Below are positions 43,803 through 52,860 of a stretch of DNA of 64,000 nt, piece by piece. Made by a program: the position numbers and the translations under genes. Location: contig NZ_MLBF01000013.1 of the NCBI RefSeq assembly GCF_001936615.1, positions 41,975 to 105,974 on the forward strand, written 5' to 3'. Under the pieces are notes generated by a model that did not search any database, was not told the DNA's origin, and saw nothing but the letters and a program-made list of their open reading frames with translations. This DNA is from Desulfosporosinus metallidurans. GTDB taxonomy: Bacteria > Bacillota > Desulfitobacteriia > Desulfitobacteriales > Desulfitobacteriaceae. Each line of letters begins with the position of its first letter. The first letter of the stretch is position 1.

Positions 43803-43880
43803 TGGTCGGGGCAGAGGGATTTGAACCCCCGGCCTCCTGCTCCCAAGGCAGGCGCGCTAGCCAAGCTGCGCTATGCCCCG
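43803..43880 (-). tRNA. tRNA-Pro (UGG anticodon)
   Basis: 78 bases with encoded CCA. Acceptor CGGGGCA / TGCCCCG; anticodon loop TTGGGAG gives TGG. It starts the tRNA run, downstream of rdgB. Confidence 0.96.
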
Positions 43881-43952
43881 ATTGGTGACTTGATTAGTAT
43901 AGCTCATCTCAGTGTATTCGTCAAGGAAAAACATCAAATAATTTTGCATCAT

Positions 43953-44570
43953 TTAGGTAGTAGCACGATGCATCGTGCCACTACCTAGGTCTTTCAGAAT
44001 CGGGATCACTTTACGAAAAGCCTGGGCTCTATGGCTTAATTTATTTTTCTCATTCAAAGTCAGTTCGGCCATAGTCCGAGCAAACTCCGGAACGTAAAAG
44101 AGCGGGTCATAGCCGAATCCATCCGATCCCCGACGTTCTCTCAAGATAAGCCCTTCAGCAGTGCCTTCTGTAAGATATTCTTCCCCTTCCGGGGTTGCCA
44201 TAACCAATGCACAGCGAAAACGTGCTATCCTCTTGTCATCCGAGACAGTTTCTAAAAGCTGTAGCAGTTTATCATTATTACGTTCATCATCCTTAGGTTC
44301 CCCCGCAAAGCGTGCAGAATATACGCCCGGTGCACCATTTAGAGCATCCACTTCCAAACCGGAATCATCGGCCAGAGCGATTAGCCCTGTTCTCCTGACT
44401 GCTGCCCTTGCTTTAAGTGCAGCATTGTCAGCAAAGGTTTCCCCGTTTTCCTCTACATCTTCCCAGTTCGGGATATCAAGTAAAGAGAGCACTTCAATAT
44501 CCTCATCTGCAAGCAGTTCTTGAAACTCTCGAATTTTTCCCTGGTTCTGAGTTGCCAGTATTATCTTCAT
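43953..44570 (-). CDS. rdgB: RdgB/HAM1-family non-canonical purine NTP pyrophosphatase
   Basis: 205 residues. It hydrolyses ITP, dITP and XTP. The N-terminal [15 protein letters not shown] binds the phosphate, [26 protein letters not shown] carries the catalytic acid, and [15 protein letters not shown] and LSHRAQAF are family motifs. It overlaps rph by 4 bases, the usual rph-rdgB pair. Its last ten codons are encoded by one arm-to-arm palindrome (43956-43985), giving the tail GTMHRATT. Confidence 0.95.
   Translation of the reverse strand: MKIILATQNQGKIREFQELLADEDIEVLSLLDIPNWEDVEENGETFADNAALKARAAVRRTGLIALADDSGLEVDALNGAPGVYSARFAGEPKDDERNNDKLLQLLETVSDDKRIARFRCALVMATPEGEEYLTEGTAEGLILRERRGSDGFGYDPLFYVPEFARTMAELTLNEKNKLSHRAQAFRKVIPILKDLGSGTMHRATT
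43956..43985. repeat. 30-bp palindrome over the 3' end of rdgB
   Basis: GGTAGTAGCACGATG followed directly by CATCGTGCCACTACC: 15-bp arms with a single mismatch and no loop, just inside the rdgB stop codon. Confidence 0.85.
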
Positions 44571-45292
44571 GCGGTCGTTTCCACTGCAGACTTCTGCACT
44601 TCCATCAGTGTGCGGATCCCCTTTTCAGCCAGTTGCAAAAAAGCATCCAAATCTGCACGATCAAAAGGAGTTTCCTCCGCTGTTCCTTGGATTTCCACAA
44701 ACTTTCCTGCACCAGTCATAACCACATTCATGTCCACTTCCGCTTGTGAATCCTCTTCGTACGCCAGATCAAGAACTGCCTGGCCTTGGACCTTCCCTAC
44801 GGAGATGGCTGCCAAAGTATCTTGGATTGGATTAGTTCTAATCAGTTTCTTCTCCAATAAATACTGAACAGCATCGACTAAGGCAACGTAAGCTCCGGTA
44901 ATGGCCGCGGTTCGTGTGCCTCCATCCGCTTGAAGCACATCGCAATCCAACCAAATTGTGCGTTCACCGAGCTTTTTTAAATCCACCACAGAGCGAAGTG
45001 CACGTCCGATTAAGCGCTGAATTTCCATCGTTCGGCCGGTAAGTTTTCCTTTGGTTGCCTCTCTTTGTGTCCGAGACTGCGTTGCCCTCGGAATCATGGC
45101 ATATTCTGCAGTAACCCACCCCTTGCCTGATCCTTTCTGAAAGGGAGGCACTTTTTCCTCAACGCTGGCAGTACATAAGACCCGAGTTTCCCCGATTTCG
45201 ATGAGAACTGAACCTTCAGGTATGTTGGTAAACTGCCGAGAAATTTTAACAGGACGTAATCCATCGAAAGCCCGACCGTAGGAACGTTGCAT
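44567..45292 (-). CDS. rph: ribonuclease PH
   Basis: 241 residues. A phosphorolytic 3'-5' exoribonuclease that trims tRNA 3' ends. Motifs: [83 protein letters not shown] upstream of the ATG is a modest ribosome site. It is coupled to rdgB and lies in a tRNA-rich neighbourhood. Confidence 0.96.
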   Translation of the reverse strand: MQRSYGRAFDGLRPVKISRQFTNIPEGSVLIEIGETRVLCTASVEEKVPPFQKGSGKGWVTAEYAMIPRATQSRTQREATKGKLTGRTMEIQRLIGRALRSVVDLKKLGERTIWLDCDVLQADGGTRTAAITGAYVALVDAVQYLLEKKLIRTNPIQDTLAAISVGKVQGQAVLDLAYEEDSQAEVDMNVVMTGAGKFVEIQGTAEETPFDRADLDAFLQLAEKGIRTLMEVQKSAVETTA

Positions 45293-45390
45293 ATTGAAAA
45301 CCTAACCTTTCTTTTGTGCAAATCTATTTATTAATTTTAGTTTACCAGAATAGGCTGAGAAAAGCCAATCGTTTCCAGTATGTACTGGGG

Positions 45391-46326
45391 CTAAATAGTC
45401 CGATTCCCCCCGGCGAACAAATCAACGGAGCGGCTTGGTGTCGTTTCCTCGCCCACAATACCCGCTATAGTATAGAGCTGGGCAATAGGGTCGAACCGGA
45501 ATTCCTTTAGCAAGTGAAAACCTTTAATTTCGCTAGTACGTCGAATATGAATACGCGGGCCTGTGCAGGGATAAAGCATCTGCCCAACTCGAATGTGTTG
45601 ATCATCTCCAAAACATATGGGCAGATCCGCGTTAATCAAATCCAAAACTCGTTGTTCCACCAAGTCTAAATCAATATCTGGTTTCTCAGGCAGTTCCAAG
45701 ACGAAACCATGTTTAATGTCACTATGTACTTCAGGTTTTTCTAAACCCATTTCCTCCAGAATCATTGAGGTAATGTCCTCGGCACTGTGCGCCATACGTC
45801 GATACTTGATCGATTCAAAAACGATATCGGCAATGCTTTGTGGTTCTGGCCCGAAAACCGTTGGACGAGTTACTATCACTTCTTCCCCTACCCCGATCAA
45901 GACCTCAGCATTAACCCCAAGCTGCGAATAGACAAGGTCAAAATGCTCAACTACCACGCGATGTCCCTTTGAAATTGCTTTCTGAATCGCTTCAGCAATT
46001 TTCCAAGATTGCGTAAACGCGGACTCAAATCGAACATCCAAATGGTAGGTATGATAGCGAAAGTGCCCGCGATCGGCATCCTCCATTAAAGGCAACGGTC
46101 GAATATTAATTCCATCGTCATCGTTCGTTAGTTCCAATCCCGGAAACATTCCTCGAATAAGCAACGACTTACCGGCCCCTGCATCACCCACAAACCCAAT
46201 CAGCTTGTCCTCCGGGCTTAAATACCGTTGTTGAATATTCGTGCCCAAAAAAAGAAGGCGTTTCTTCCCACGTGGAGCAAAATAAACCGCCTGCATCAAA
46301 TGCTCATGAACAAACATAGTCATCAA
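45391..46326 (-). CDS. P-loop protein with SAD-like (tRNA-editing-type) C-terminus
   Basis: 311 residues. A Walker A motif, GFVGDAGAGKSLL, lies near residue 47, and a kinase-like stretch GHRVVVEHFDL follows. The C-terminal 70 residues contain HIRVGQMLYPCTGPRIHIRR followed by TSEIKGFHLLKEF, resembling the second additional domain of alanyl-tRNA synthetase/AlaX, where C-x-G-x-H and the EIG motif hold the editing-site metal; the usual His is Arg here. The function of such fusions is unknown to me. It lies directly upstream of rph. Confidence 0.7.
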   Translation of the reverse strand: MMTMFVHEHLMQAVYFAPRGKKRLLFLGTNIQQRYLSPEDKLIGFVGDAGAGKSLLIRGMFPGLELTNDDDGINIRPLPLMEDADRGHFRYHTYHLDVRFESAFTQSWKIAEAIQKAISKGHRVVVEHFDLVYSQLGVNAEVLIGVGEEVIVTRPTVFGPEPQSIADIVFESIKYRRMAHSAEDITSMILEEMGLEKPEVHSDIKHGFVLELPEKPDIDLDLVEQRVLDLINADLPICFGDDQHIRVGQMLYPCTGPRIHIRRTSEIKGFHLLKEFRFDPIAQLYTIAGIVGEETTPSRSVDLFAGGNRTI

Positions 46327-46367
46327 AACCCTTTACCCCCCTTAAGTTTCCCAGACAGCGTCACTCC

Positions 46368-46394
46368 CAGACAGGGGGACGGTTCTTCTGTCTG
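46368..46394. repeat. constant-loop hairpin repeat (GGGACGGTTC family)
   Basis: Perfect 7-bp arms CAGACAG / CTGTCTG around GGGGACGGTTCTT. It has another arm sequence but the same enclosed core as the copies 25-46 kb away. Confidence 0.85.
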
Positions 46395-46478
46395 ATTCCC
46401 GAGATCCCCTATGACCGTCTTGCTGACATGTCCCAGGTGAATCATGGATTCTTTTGGCAAACCAACTCTCTGAGTTAT

Positions 46479-47186
46479 TTACAATTTACGATTAACAATT
46501 AAAATGATGAGCAAGAGTATGGGCTGATGGACTAAGTAGATACCCAAGGATTTCCGGCTCACCCATTGAATCACCTTGGAATTTAACTGAAAAGAAAATC
46601 GGGCTTTCCCCTTCAACCGCTGGGCATAAAACTGCTTGTAAGCTAGAATACCCATAAAAGTGGCACCAAGATACGGAAAAAGGGGATAATAGTCTATGGA
46701 TTGGAACCCCTCGTACATAAGACCAAACGGTAGCAGGAGACTAGTTTTTAACACTAGTTCTTTAAACCAAAACCCCAGCAGTACAGACGAGCCGGCAAGG
46801 CTCCAGAGCGTCCATTTCGGCAATCGGAAGAAAATAGGGGACAAAATCATGCTCACACCCAAAAAGTGCAGAATACCAAAGCGAACATACTCTTCCTTCA
46901 TGACTATATACGTCACAACCGTGATACCCATGCCATAGAGCAGTACTTTAAATCCCCGCTTAACAGGGAATCTGCTAAACCCACTCGAAAGTCCAGAAAT
47001 AAAGATAAAGGTCAGTGCCGATGCTTTGCCAATAAAAAACCAGAACGGGGCCTGATAGTCAATATCGACGCCAGCAAACTCTTTGAGATCATATACAAGA
47101 TGAAACAAGACCATCAACACAATCGCAACCGCCCTTAGAACATCAATCTCTCCATGGCGTTGCTCCGCTTGTCTATCTATGTTCAT
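46479..47186 (-). CDS. DUF1624 / heparan-alpha-glucosaminide acetyltransferase-like membrane protein
   Basis: 235 residues with seven or eight hydrophobic helices. EIDVLRAVAIVLMVLFHLVYDL at the N-terminus is the DUF1624/HGSNAT signature with the conserved His of the membrane acyltransferase; FIFISGLSSGFS and SLGIYLVHQPILL follow. Its substrate is unknown. It overlaps the upstream O-methyltransferase gene by 14 bases. Confidence 0.85.
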   Translation of the reverse strand: MNIDRQAEQRHGEIDVLRAVAIVLMVLFHLVYDLKEFAGVDIDYQAPFWFFIGKASALTFIFISGLSSGFSRFPVKRGFKVLLYGMGITVVTYIVMKEEYVRFGILHFLGVSMILSPIFFRLPKWTLWSLAGSSVLLGFWFKELVLKTSLLLPFGLMYEGFQSIDYYPLFPYLGATFMGILAYKQFYAQRLKGKARFSFQLNSKVIQWVSRKSLGIYLVHQPILLLIILIVNRKL

Positions 47187-47868
47187 CTTGATCTAATCCC
47201 ACTCCCACACGCCGGCTCACTGAGACCCCATCTCCAAACGGCAATACCGTAGTGGAAAAGTCCGGATTCTGGCAAAGCTCTTGCAAAAACTGACGCAATC
47301 CACCCACCATCCGATCATATTTAGGTGCGTACGTACTTTCCGGAACCACCCAGCCACGGAATAGCACATTGTCTACCACCAGTACCCCTCCCGGTGCAAT
47401 TAAGGGGTAGATGAGGTTCAGATAGTCCAAGTATTCTCCTTTAGCAGCATCGATAAACACAAAATCAAAGGTTGAATCAAGCTTCGGTATAATCTTCCGA
47501 GCATCGCCCTCCAACGCCGTAATGCAGTTTTGAAGATCAGCCCGTTGAAAATAACCTTGGGCCCGCGCAAGCCGATCTTTGTTCATATCAATCGTCGTGA
47601 CATGCCCTTCGGTCTTCTCTGCCGCACGCGCCAACCAGATCGTCGAATACCCGATCGCTGTCCCAATCTCCAAAATCGCCTGCGCCTTGCTCATATCCAC
47701 CAGTAAATTGAGGAAATTCCCAACTGTAGGTGTCACCACCGGAATCGTTTCCTTCAAGGCCTGCTCTTCCATTTCTTGGAGTAGGGAATCTCTTTCTCCC
47801 AACAAGGTCTCAAGATAGCGTTCCATTTCAAAAGGGTAAAACAAAGTCATCTCCCTTTCCAAATTCAC
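47173..47868 (-). CDS. SAM-dependent O-methyltransferase (family 3, TrmR-like)
   Basis: 231 residues. The Rossmann SAM site is ILEIGTAIGYSTIWLA; VTTIDMN, FDFVFIDAAKGEY (metal/catalytic Asp) and GVLVVDNVLFRGWV follow. Bacillus TrmR, a 5-hydroxyuridine tRNA methyltransferase, is the closest Firmicutes precedent, but catechol-type substrates cannot be excluded. The start is uncertain: GTG at 47868 has no ribosome site, while AAAGGGAG lies just before an ATG at 47850 and a TTG at 47844. A TGCTATAAT extended -10 at 47992-48000 (minus) could drive it. Confidence 0.85.
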   Translation of the reverse strand: MNLEREMTLFYPFEMERYLETLLGERDSLLQEMEEQALKETIPVVTPTVGNFLNLLVDMSKAQAILEIGTAIGYSTIWLARAAEKTEGHVTTIDMNKDRLARAQGYFQRADLQNCITALEGDARKIIPKLDSTFDFVFIDAAKGEYLDYLNLIYPLIAPGGVLVVDNVLFRGWVVPESTYAPKYDRMVGGLRQFLQELCQNPDFSTTVLPFGDGVSVSRRVGVGLDQDEHR

Positions 47869-48229
47869 GAGGATAGTTCATATGCTTCTTAGGTGGAAAC
47901 AAGAAAGACCAAAATCATAGCCTCCCCAAAAAAGCATGCCCTCATATCAATTTCAAAACCAATCTAATTATAAAAAGCTTTACTCTTAATAATTATAGCA
48001 TATCAGTGAGAAATTATTTGCACCCGATAACAAGGAAGAATCACAATTTAATAAGCCTATTCTTCTAATTTTCCGTTTCTCCTCCTGATGAAGTAGTATA
48101 CTTAAACCAAGCGTATGAAAACATCTAGAGAAACTCATTTTTTTGATCTAAATAAAAGGTATTATTCACGTTATCGTGGAAATACTTAGCAAGAACTTTT
48201 TCCTAAATCATAAATTGCGAGGGCACAGC
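47869..48229. other. divergent spacer between the O-methyltransferase and the PocR-type regulator
   Basis: AT-rich. The only support for promoters is an extended -10 TGCTATAAT on the minus strand (47992-48000) and a weak TATACT near 48098 on the plus strand. The sequence from 48176 is open in frame with the regulator but has no ribosome site for that longer start. Confidence 0.55.
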
Positions 48230-49507
48230 ATGTCTAATAAAAGTATTGAAAGTTTCATTGATCCTAGCTACTTAGAGGAAGTCCTCGGTAGTTTCTCCAA
48301 GGCTACCGGTTTGCACATTGAAGCCGTTAATAGAAAAGGCGAAACACTTGCCATACTAGGCAATAAAAAGCGAAATGATTTTTGTCAGTTTATCCGTAGT
48401 AATAGTAAAGGAGAAAAGAAATGTTTAGCTTCTTATAAAGAAGCGACTTTAGAAGCCGCAAAATGGAATGAGCCCTATTTCTTCCGTTGCCATGCTGGAA
48501 TCGTTATATGGGCAGTCCCTATAATATTAGATAATGTGTTTTTAGGCAGCATTATCTGTGGACAAATATTATTATGGAAACCCGATGAATTCTTTCTTCG
48601 CGATTTAAAAAAAAGCAATGCCAAAGATCTTGACTATGATATTTTACAAGAAAAGGTCAAAAGCGTCTCCATATGCTCTCCTGAGCAGTCCCAAGCTGCG
48701 GCCGATATGCTTTTTGTTGTAGTAAACCATATTGTTAAAAGAAATATCCATAAACTAGAGGAGGAGAATGCTTACCGTTTAGAGAGCCTGAAAATAAAGG
48801 CTGATTTAGAGAATAGAAAGAAAAAGAAAAGCAACCTTGAGTTTACTGATTACGGAACGTATTTAAAGAAGGAACGACGTTTTTTGAGTTATATCCGTCT
48901 TGGTGATAAAACTAGAGCTGAAAATTATCTAATGATCTTATTAACAGACCTCTTAACCAAGACGGCCGGTGATATAGCCACTATAAAAATACGGATTCTT
49001 GAATTGGCTTCGCTATCATCAAGGGCCGCTGTGGAAGGGGGAGCTGATGCGGAACAAGCCATGTCCATACTTAAAGATTTTAATGACGAGGTCGACCGCA
49101 TTGATCGAGTAGAAGAGTTTTTTGTTAAAGTCCATAAGGTCATAGCAACATTCCTCGATGGAATCTTTAAGCTTGCAGATAAGAAGCATCTTAGCCTAGT
49201 TACAAATGCCCGTAATTTTATTATCGAAAATTACCATAAGCCCATTACAATTAAAGCCACCGCTGATCATCTTTTTATTAGCCCTTCCCACCTTTCTCGT
49301 TTATTCAGGTTAGAATTAGATTGTACCTTTAACGATTATCTGACGAGAGTACGCGTCGAAAAAGCAGTCGAACTTTTAAAGAAACCCGAGTTTAGCGTTG
49401 AACAGGTTTCTAAAGCCGTAGGTTTTAAAAGTCAAAGCTATTTTGCCGAGATATTCCGGAAATACATTGGAGTAACTCCTCTGATCTACAAGAATAGCTT
49501 ATTTTAG
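48230..49507 (+). CDS. AraC-family regulator with PocR sensory domain
   Basis: 425 residues. Residues about 5-170 are a PocR-type domain (DPSYLEEVLGSFSKATGLHIEAV; FCQFIRS...KCLASYKEA; FFRCHAGIVIWAVPI; GSIICGQI) with Cys/His residues of the kind proposed to sense small metabolites or corrinoid-pathway compounds. A helical middle precedes a C-terminal AraC double helix-turn-helix (about 325-425; ITIKATADHLFISPSHLSRLF, VSKAVGFKSQSYFAEIFRKY). GAGGG six bases before the ATG at 48230 fixes the start. It probably activates the methyl-transfer genes nearby. Confidence 0.9.
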   Translation: MSNKSIESFIDPSYLEEVLGSFSKATGLHIEAVNRKGETLAILGNKKRNDFCQFIRSNSKGEKKCLASYKEATLEAAKWNEPYFFRCHAGIVIWAVPIILDNVFLGSIICGQILLWKPDEFFLRDLKKSNAKDLDYDILQEKVKSVSICSPEQSQAAADMLFVVVNHIVKRNIHKLEEENAYRLESLKIKADLENRKKKKSNLEFTDYGTYLKKERRFLSYIRLGDKTRAENYLMILLTDLLTKTAGDIATIKIRILELASLSSRAAVEGGADAEQAMSILKDFNDEVDRIDRVEEFFVKVHKVIATFLDGIFKLADKKHLSLVTNARNFIIENYHKPITIKATADHLFISPSHLSRLFRLELDCTFNDYLTRVRVEKAVELLKKPEFSVEQVSKAVGFKSQSYFAEIFRKYIGVTPLIYKNSLF

Positions 49508-49520
49508 GGGGTGATTTGGT

Positions 49521-50180
49521 TTGATATTTGACGATATAATCCATTCAATAGCAGAAGGTGAATCCGAAGAAACGCTTGAATTAACCAAACAAGCTTTGGC
49601 ACAAGGATATTCTGCCAATTCCATTCTAGAAAAAGGACTCATTACAGGAATTAACATCATAGCTGAAAAATACCGCAATGAGAAAGTTAATGTTCCGGAG
49701 GTTCTAATGGCTACCCATTCAATGCACGCGGGGCTATCCGTCATTGAACCGATCTTGACTGCACCCACTAAAAAGGGGCTTGGAAAAATTGTCGTGGGTA
49801 CAGTTGCGGGCGATTTACATGATATTGGCCTTAGCATTGTAAAAGCCATGGCGATGTCAGCCGGTGCCCGCGTTATAGATCTTGGCGTCAATGTATCTCC
49901 AAAGAAATTTGCCCGTGCAGTGCGCAAGGAAAAACCTGATATCTTAATGATCTCAGCCTTGTTAACCACAACCATGTCCGTTATGAAAGATGTGATACTT
50001 GAACTAAAAGCTCAGGAATTACGTAACGATGTTAAAATTTTCGTAGGAGGAGCACCGATAACTGATGCTTTTGCCAAGGAAATAGGCGCAGATTATACGT
50101 TTGAAGATGCTTTCCAACTTCGAGATTTCTTAAAGGAAAACATAAGCAAACTACTAGCTTCCAAACGAGTCAGCCAATAA
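49521..50180 (+). CDS. corrinoid (B12-binding) protein of a methyltransferase system
   Basis: 219 residues. A helical cap domain (residues 1-88) precedes a cobalamin-binding Rossmann domain with the lower-ligand motif DLHDIG (His100), SALLTTTM and FVGGAP. Such MtbC/MttC/MtgC-type proteins carry the methyl group between a substrate methyltransferase and the folate methyltransferase. The start is TTG with AGGGGGTGA upstream, 13 bases after the regulator gene. No methyltransferase gene follows it on this strand, so its partner is not local. A terminator follows at 50228. Confidence 0.93.
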   Translation: MIFDDIIHSIAEGESEETLELTKQALAQGYSANSILEKGLITGINIIAEKYRNEKVNVPEVLMATHSMHAGLSVIEPILTAPTKKGLGKIVVGTVAGDLHDIGLSIVKAMAMSAGARVIDLGVNVSPKKFARAVRKEKPDILMISALLTTTMSVMKDVILELKAQELRNDVKIFVGGAPITDAFAKEIGADYTFEDAFQLRDFLKENISKLLASKRVSQ

Positions 50181-50227
50181 AGACCTTTCTACAGAGATCT
50201 CATTTAACTATAACTATTATAAATTTC

Positions 50228-50283
50228 AAGAGCCCTTCACACTTATGAACTCAGTTCATTAATGCGAAGGGCTCTTTGTTTTT
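50228..50283 (+). terminator. terminator of the regulator-corrinoid protein operon
   Basis: AAGAGCCCTTC / GAAGGGCTCTT, with inner ATGAACT / AGTTCAT, followed by TGTTTTTT. It lies 48 bases past the stop. Confidence 0.92.
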
Positions 50284-50317
50284 TAAGAGGCAATTTCCTC
50301 TCATGACCCATCTATGA

Positions 50318-52156
50318 TTAATTTGTTCTTTCCAAGTACATGCTTTTCATCAAATTACTAGTAAAGACCTTATTACCTCCAAGCTCGATATGCTTCACCT
50401 TTGTCGCTAGTTCTACCGCATCCTTGAACACAGTTCGATTTAGTAACGCTCTCATCGCTCCCACGTGGGCTGCATTACCCGCGGTCTTTACTTTTTCAGG
50501 ATTAATGTTGGGAACTAGGCCAATTTCCAAAATACTACGTGCTTTTAAATAGGAAGCAAAGGTGCCCGCTAAAACAATGGAATCAAGGTCTTGGATCGAA
50601 ATTCCTACCATCCCTACAAGAGTTTTGATACCTGCACAAACAGCACCCTTAGCCAGTTGCAATTCGCCAATATCCTCCTGATTCAAAAAGACGTCGCTTC
50701 CTTCTTTCCCTCCATAGGAAAGTACGAATTCTCGACCAGATTTTCCGCCGGATCTTATCCGATCCCTGAGTCGCGGCGAAAGAGAACTCCCTTCTTTTTC
50801 CGGATCAATTATTTTTCCCTTCTTATTAATAATTCCCGCTAACTTCATTTGTTCAATCCCCTCGACAAGACCCGACCCACAAATCCCGCTTGCTTTTTGA
50901 CGACCAATAACCTTAATCTCAACTCCGTCCTCTGTGATCGTTACTGCCTCAATAGCTCCTGGTTTGGCCCTCATTCCGTGCGTGATGCGAGCTCCCTCAA
51001 ACGCCGGCCCAGCTGCCGTAGAACAGGCCATCATTCCCTGTGAGGTCTTTAGAAATAATTCACAGTTAGTTCCTAAATCTATTAGAAGATGATTCCCATC
51101 TTCTAATACTTCAGGTGCTCCTATTACTGCGCCAACTGTGTCGCCACCTACAAAGCTGCCGATATTCGGAAACGTTAAGATTCTACCCTCTGGATTTATT
51201 TCGATGCCAAGTTCTGAAGCGCTTAACTCAATAAAATTATTCAGTACAGAAACGTAGGGTGCCACTGCAAGATTAGCGGTGTCTAGACCTAAAAATAAGT
51301 GATTCATAGTGGTATTAGATACGACCGTCATTTTGTAGATACTATGTGCTGGGATTCCACTTTCTTCAATAAGTTGATTTATTAAATTATTAATAGTCTG
51401 TTTGACAGCATGTTTAAGACGGAGTCGTTTTTCCCCACTCTCACTCGCATAAGATATTCGTGAGATGACATCAGCGCCATAAGCCGTTTGTTCATTTTCA
51501 TGAGAAAGAACCTTAATAAGTTGGGCACTATTGAGATCGACTAAACTAACCGCCACACTTGTTGTCCCAATATCCACTGCCACCCCATAAAGTGTTAAAG
51601 TGGTATCCCCCACTTCGACGTCTAAAACCTGATTGTCCCACAATGTGGTCGTCACGACAAAATCCCCAGCCCGCAAAATACTGGGTAACTTTTCAAGAGC
51701 GAACATCTTAATATTCACTGTCTCAACATCGAGGATTTTTAATAATTCATCTTGTAAACGGTTCCAATCCCCCCGTTCATCTTCAAGTGAAGGTTTAGGT
51801 ATTTGAACCTTCACTTTCTGCACTCCATGATCGAGGTTTATTTGAATCATATCACGGAACGCAGCCTCTTTGCGATCATAGATCTCAACAACAACTGGCT
51901 CTATCTCCATTCCTTCTTCCGCTTTCACTCTGCAAGAAAGGCGAAATCCAGCGTCAATTTCCTGGCTTGTCAAATGTTTAAGATCCGACTGTGTTGGCTC
52001 CGGCATCCCAGAATGGAACCACACTTTACATTTGCCGCATGAACCTTTTCCACTACAAATATTTTGTACGGGGATTTGATTACGAACTAGGACCTCCATT
52101 ATGGACTCGCCCTCGAAGCCCTCAACAACTCGATTAGGTCTGATCGTTATTTTCAT
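50318..52156 (-). CDS. RACo-type reductive activator of corrinoid proteins ([2Fe-2S] + ASKHA)
   Basis: 612 residues. The N-terminal plant-type [2Fe-2S] domain has ligands Cys34, Cys40, Cys43 and Cys75. A linker is followed by the DUF4445 ASKHA ATPase domain: GVAVDIGTTSVAVSLVDL (phosphate 1), LLIDLGTNCELFL, GICGSGLVEGIEQM, and an adenosine motif ending VLAGTFASYLK. These proteins use ATP to drive re-reduction of inactive Co(II) corrinoid to Co(I). AGGAGGG precedes the ATG. It overlaps the DUF1638 gene upstream by 23 bases. Confidence 0.93.
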   Translation of the reverse strand: MKITIRPNRVVEGFEGESIMEVLVRNQIPVQNICSGKGSCGKCKVWFHSGMPEPTQSDLKHLTSQEIDAGFRLSCRVKAEEGMEIEPVVVEIYDRKEAAFRDMIQINLDHGVQKVKVQIPKPSLEDERGDWNRLQDELLKILDVETVNIKMFALEKLPSILRAGDFVVTTTLWDNQVLDVEVGDTTLTLYGVAVDIGTTSVAVSLVDLNSAQLIKVLSHENEQTAYGADVISRISYASESGEKRLRLKHAVKQTINNLINQLIEESGIPAHSIYKMTVVSNTTMNHLFLGLDTANLAVAPYVSVLNNFIELSASELGIEINPEGRILTFPNIGSFVGGDTVGAVIGAPEVLEDGNHLLIDLGTNCELFLKTSQGMMACSTAAGPAFEGARITHGMRAKPGAIEAVTITEDGVEIKVIGRQKASGICGSGLVEGIEQMKLAGIINKKGKIIDPEKEGSSLSPRLRDRIRSGGKSGREFVLSYGGKEGSDVFLNQEDIGELQLAKGAVCAGIKTLVGMVGISIQDLDSIVLAGTFASYLKARSILEIGLVPNINPEKVKTAGNAAHVGAMRALLNRTVFKDAVELATKVKHIELGGNKVFTSNLMKSMYLERTN

Positions 52157-52823
52157 GTTTCCCTCCTGCTAATATTTCCAAAGTAATTTCTTGACCTGCC
52201 TCGACAAAAATTGATTCTGGAGCCCTGATCCCTTTGACAACCGAGGTAAGGAGACTTAAATCTCCCTCGATCTCTCCCACTTCCCAGCCAAAAAAATCAG
52301 CTATTTCTTGAACCTTCTGTCGATATCGTTCAAGGTCCTTGATCCCTGGTGTGATAATAAAGATTGCTTTTTTATAACTTCCATACAAGATTTTAATCAA
52401 CTTACGAGCTTTTTTCTCACCATATTTTGCTTCATATTCGTAGTATTCTTCCAAAGGAGTGCGCCCATAATCCAACCAACCCTGACTAAAATAATAAGTA
52501 AGGGAATTCTCGCTGAACAATTCCATATGCCTAGCCTTGGACCCTAACATTAGGCCAATACAATCGTGTGTCGCCGGAAATAAAAGCGGCACGTGCGTTG
52601 ACAGCAAACCAAGCATTGAATTAGAGCATCGGCCATAAGTGAGGATGATCAAATTATAATCCTGACTCTCATTGATTATCTCTTGAATTTTATCATGCAA
52701 CTTATCTGGTCTAGCGTGGAAGCTGTAATCTAGAAATTCGCAGTCCATTCCTTGATCGAGCCCTTGGGCATGGACTTCATTCATTGTGGAATGACAACCA
52801 ATTAGCTTGATTCTCAACGGCAT
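52134..52823 (-). CDS. DUF1638-family protein, copy 1
   Basis: 229 residues, probably cytoplasmic alpha/beta. It contains LIILTYGRCSNSMLG, ATHDCIGLMLGSKARH, and YFSQGWLDYGRTPLEEYYEYEAKYGEKKARK, which align with the neighbouring paralogue. DUF1638 has no established activity; members cluster with corrinoid methyltransferase genes. The longest ORF starts at a GTG within the ribosome site. GGAGG lies 3 bases before ATG 52823 and 9 before a TTG at 52817, so either may be used. Its end overlaps the RACo start. Confidence 0.82.
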   Translation of the reverse strand: MPLRIKLIGCHSTMNEVHAQGLDQGMDCEFLDYSFHARPDKLHDKIQEIINESQDYNLIILTYGRCSNSMLGLLSTHVPLLFPATHDCIGLMLGSKARHMELFSENSLTYYFSQGWLDYGRTPLEEYYEYEAKYGEKKARKLIKILYGSYKKAIFIITPGIKDLERYRQKVQEIADFFGWEVGEIEGDLSLLTSVVKGIRAPESIFVEAGQEITLEILAGGKHENNDQT

Positions 52824-52860
52824 TATCCTCCATAACACTATGAAAAATTTCTCTCAATTG

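Noticed and set aside
48176..48229. GTG start 18 codons upstream for the PocR-type regulator
   Set aside because: No ribosome site precedes 48176, while GAGGG is six bases before the ATG at 48230.
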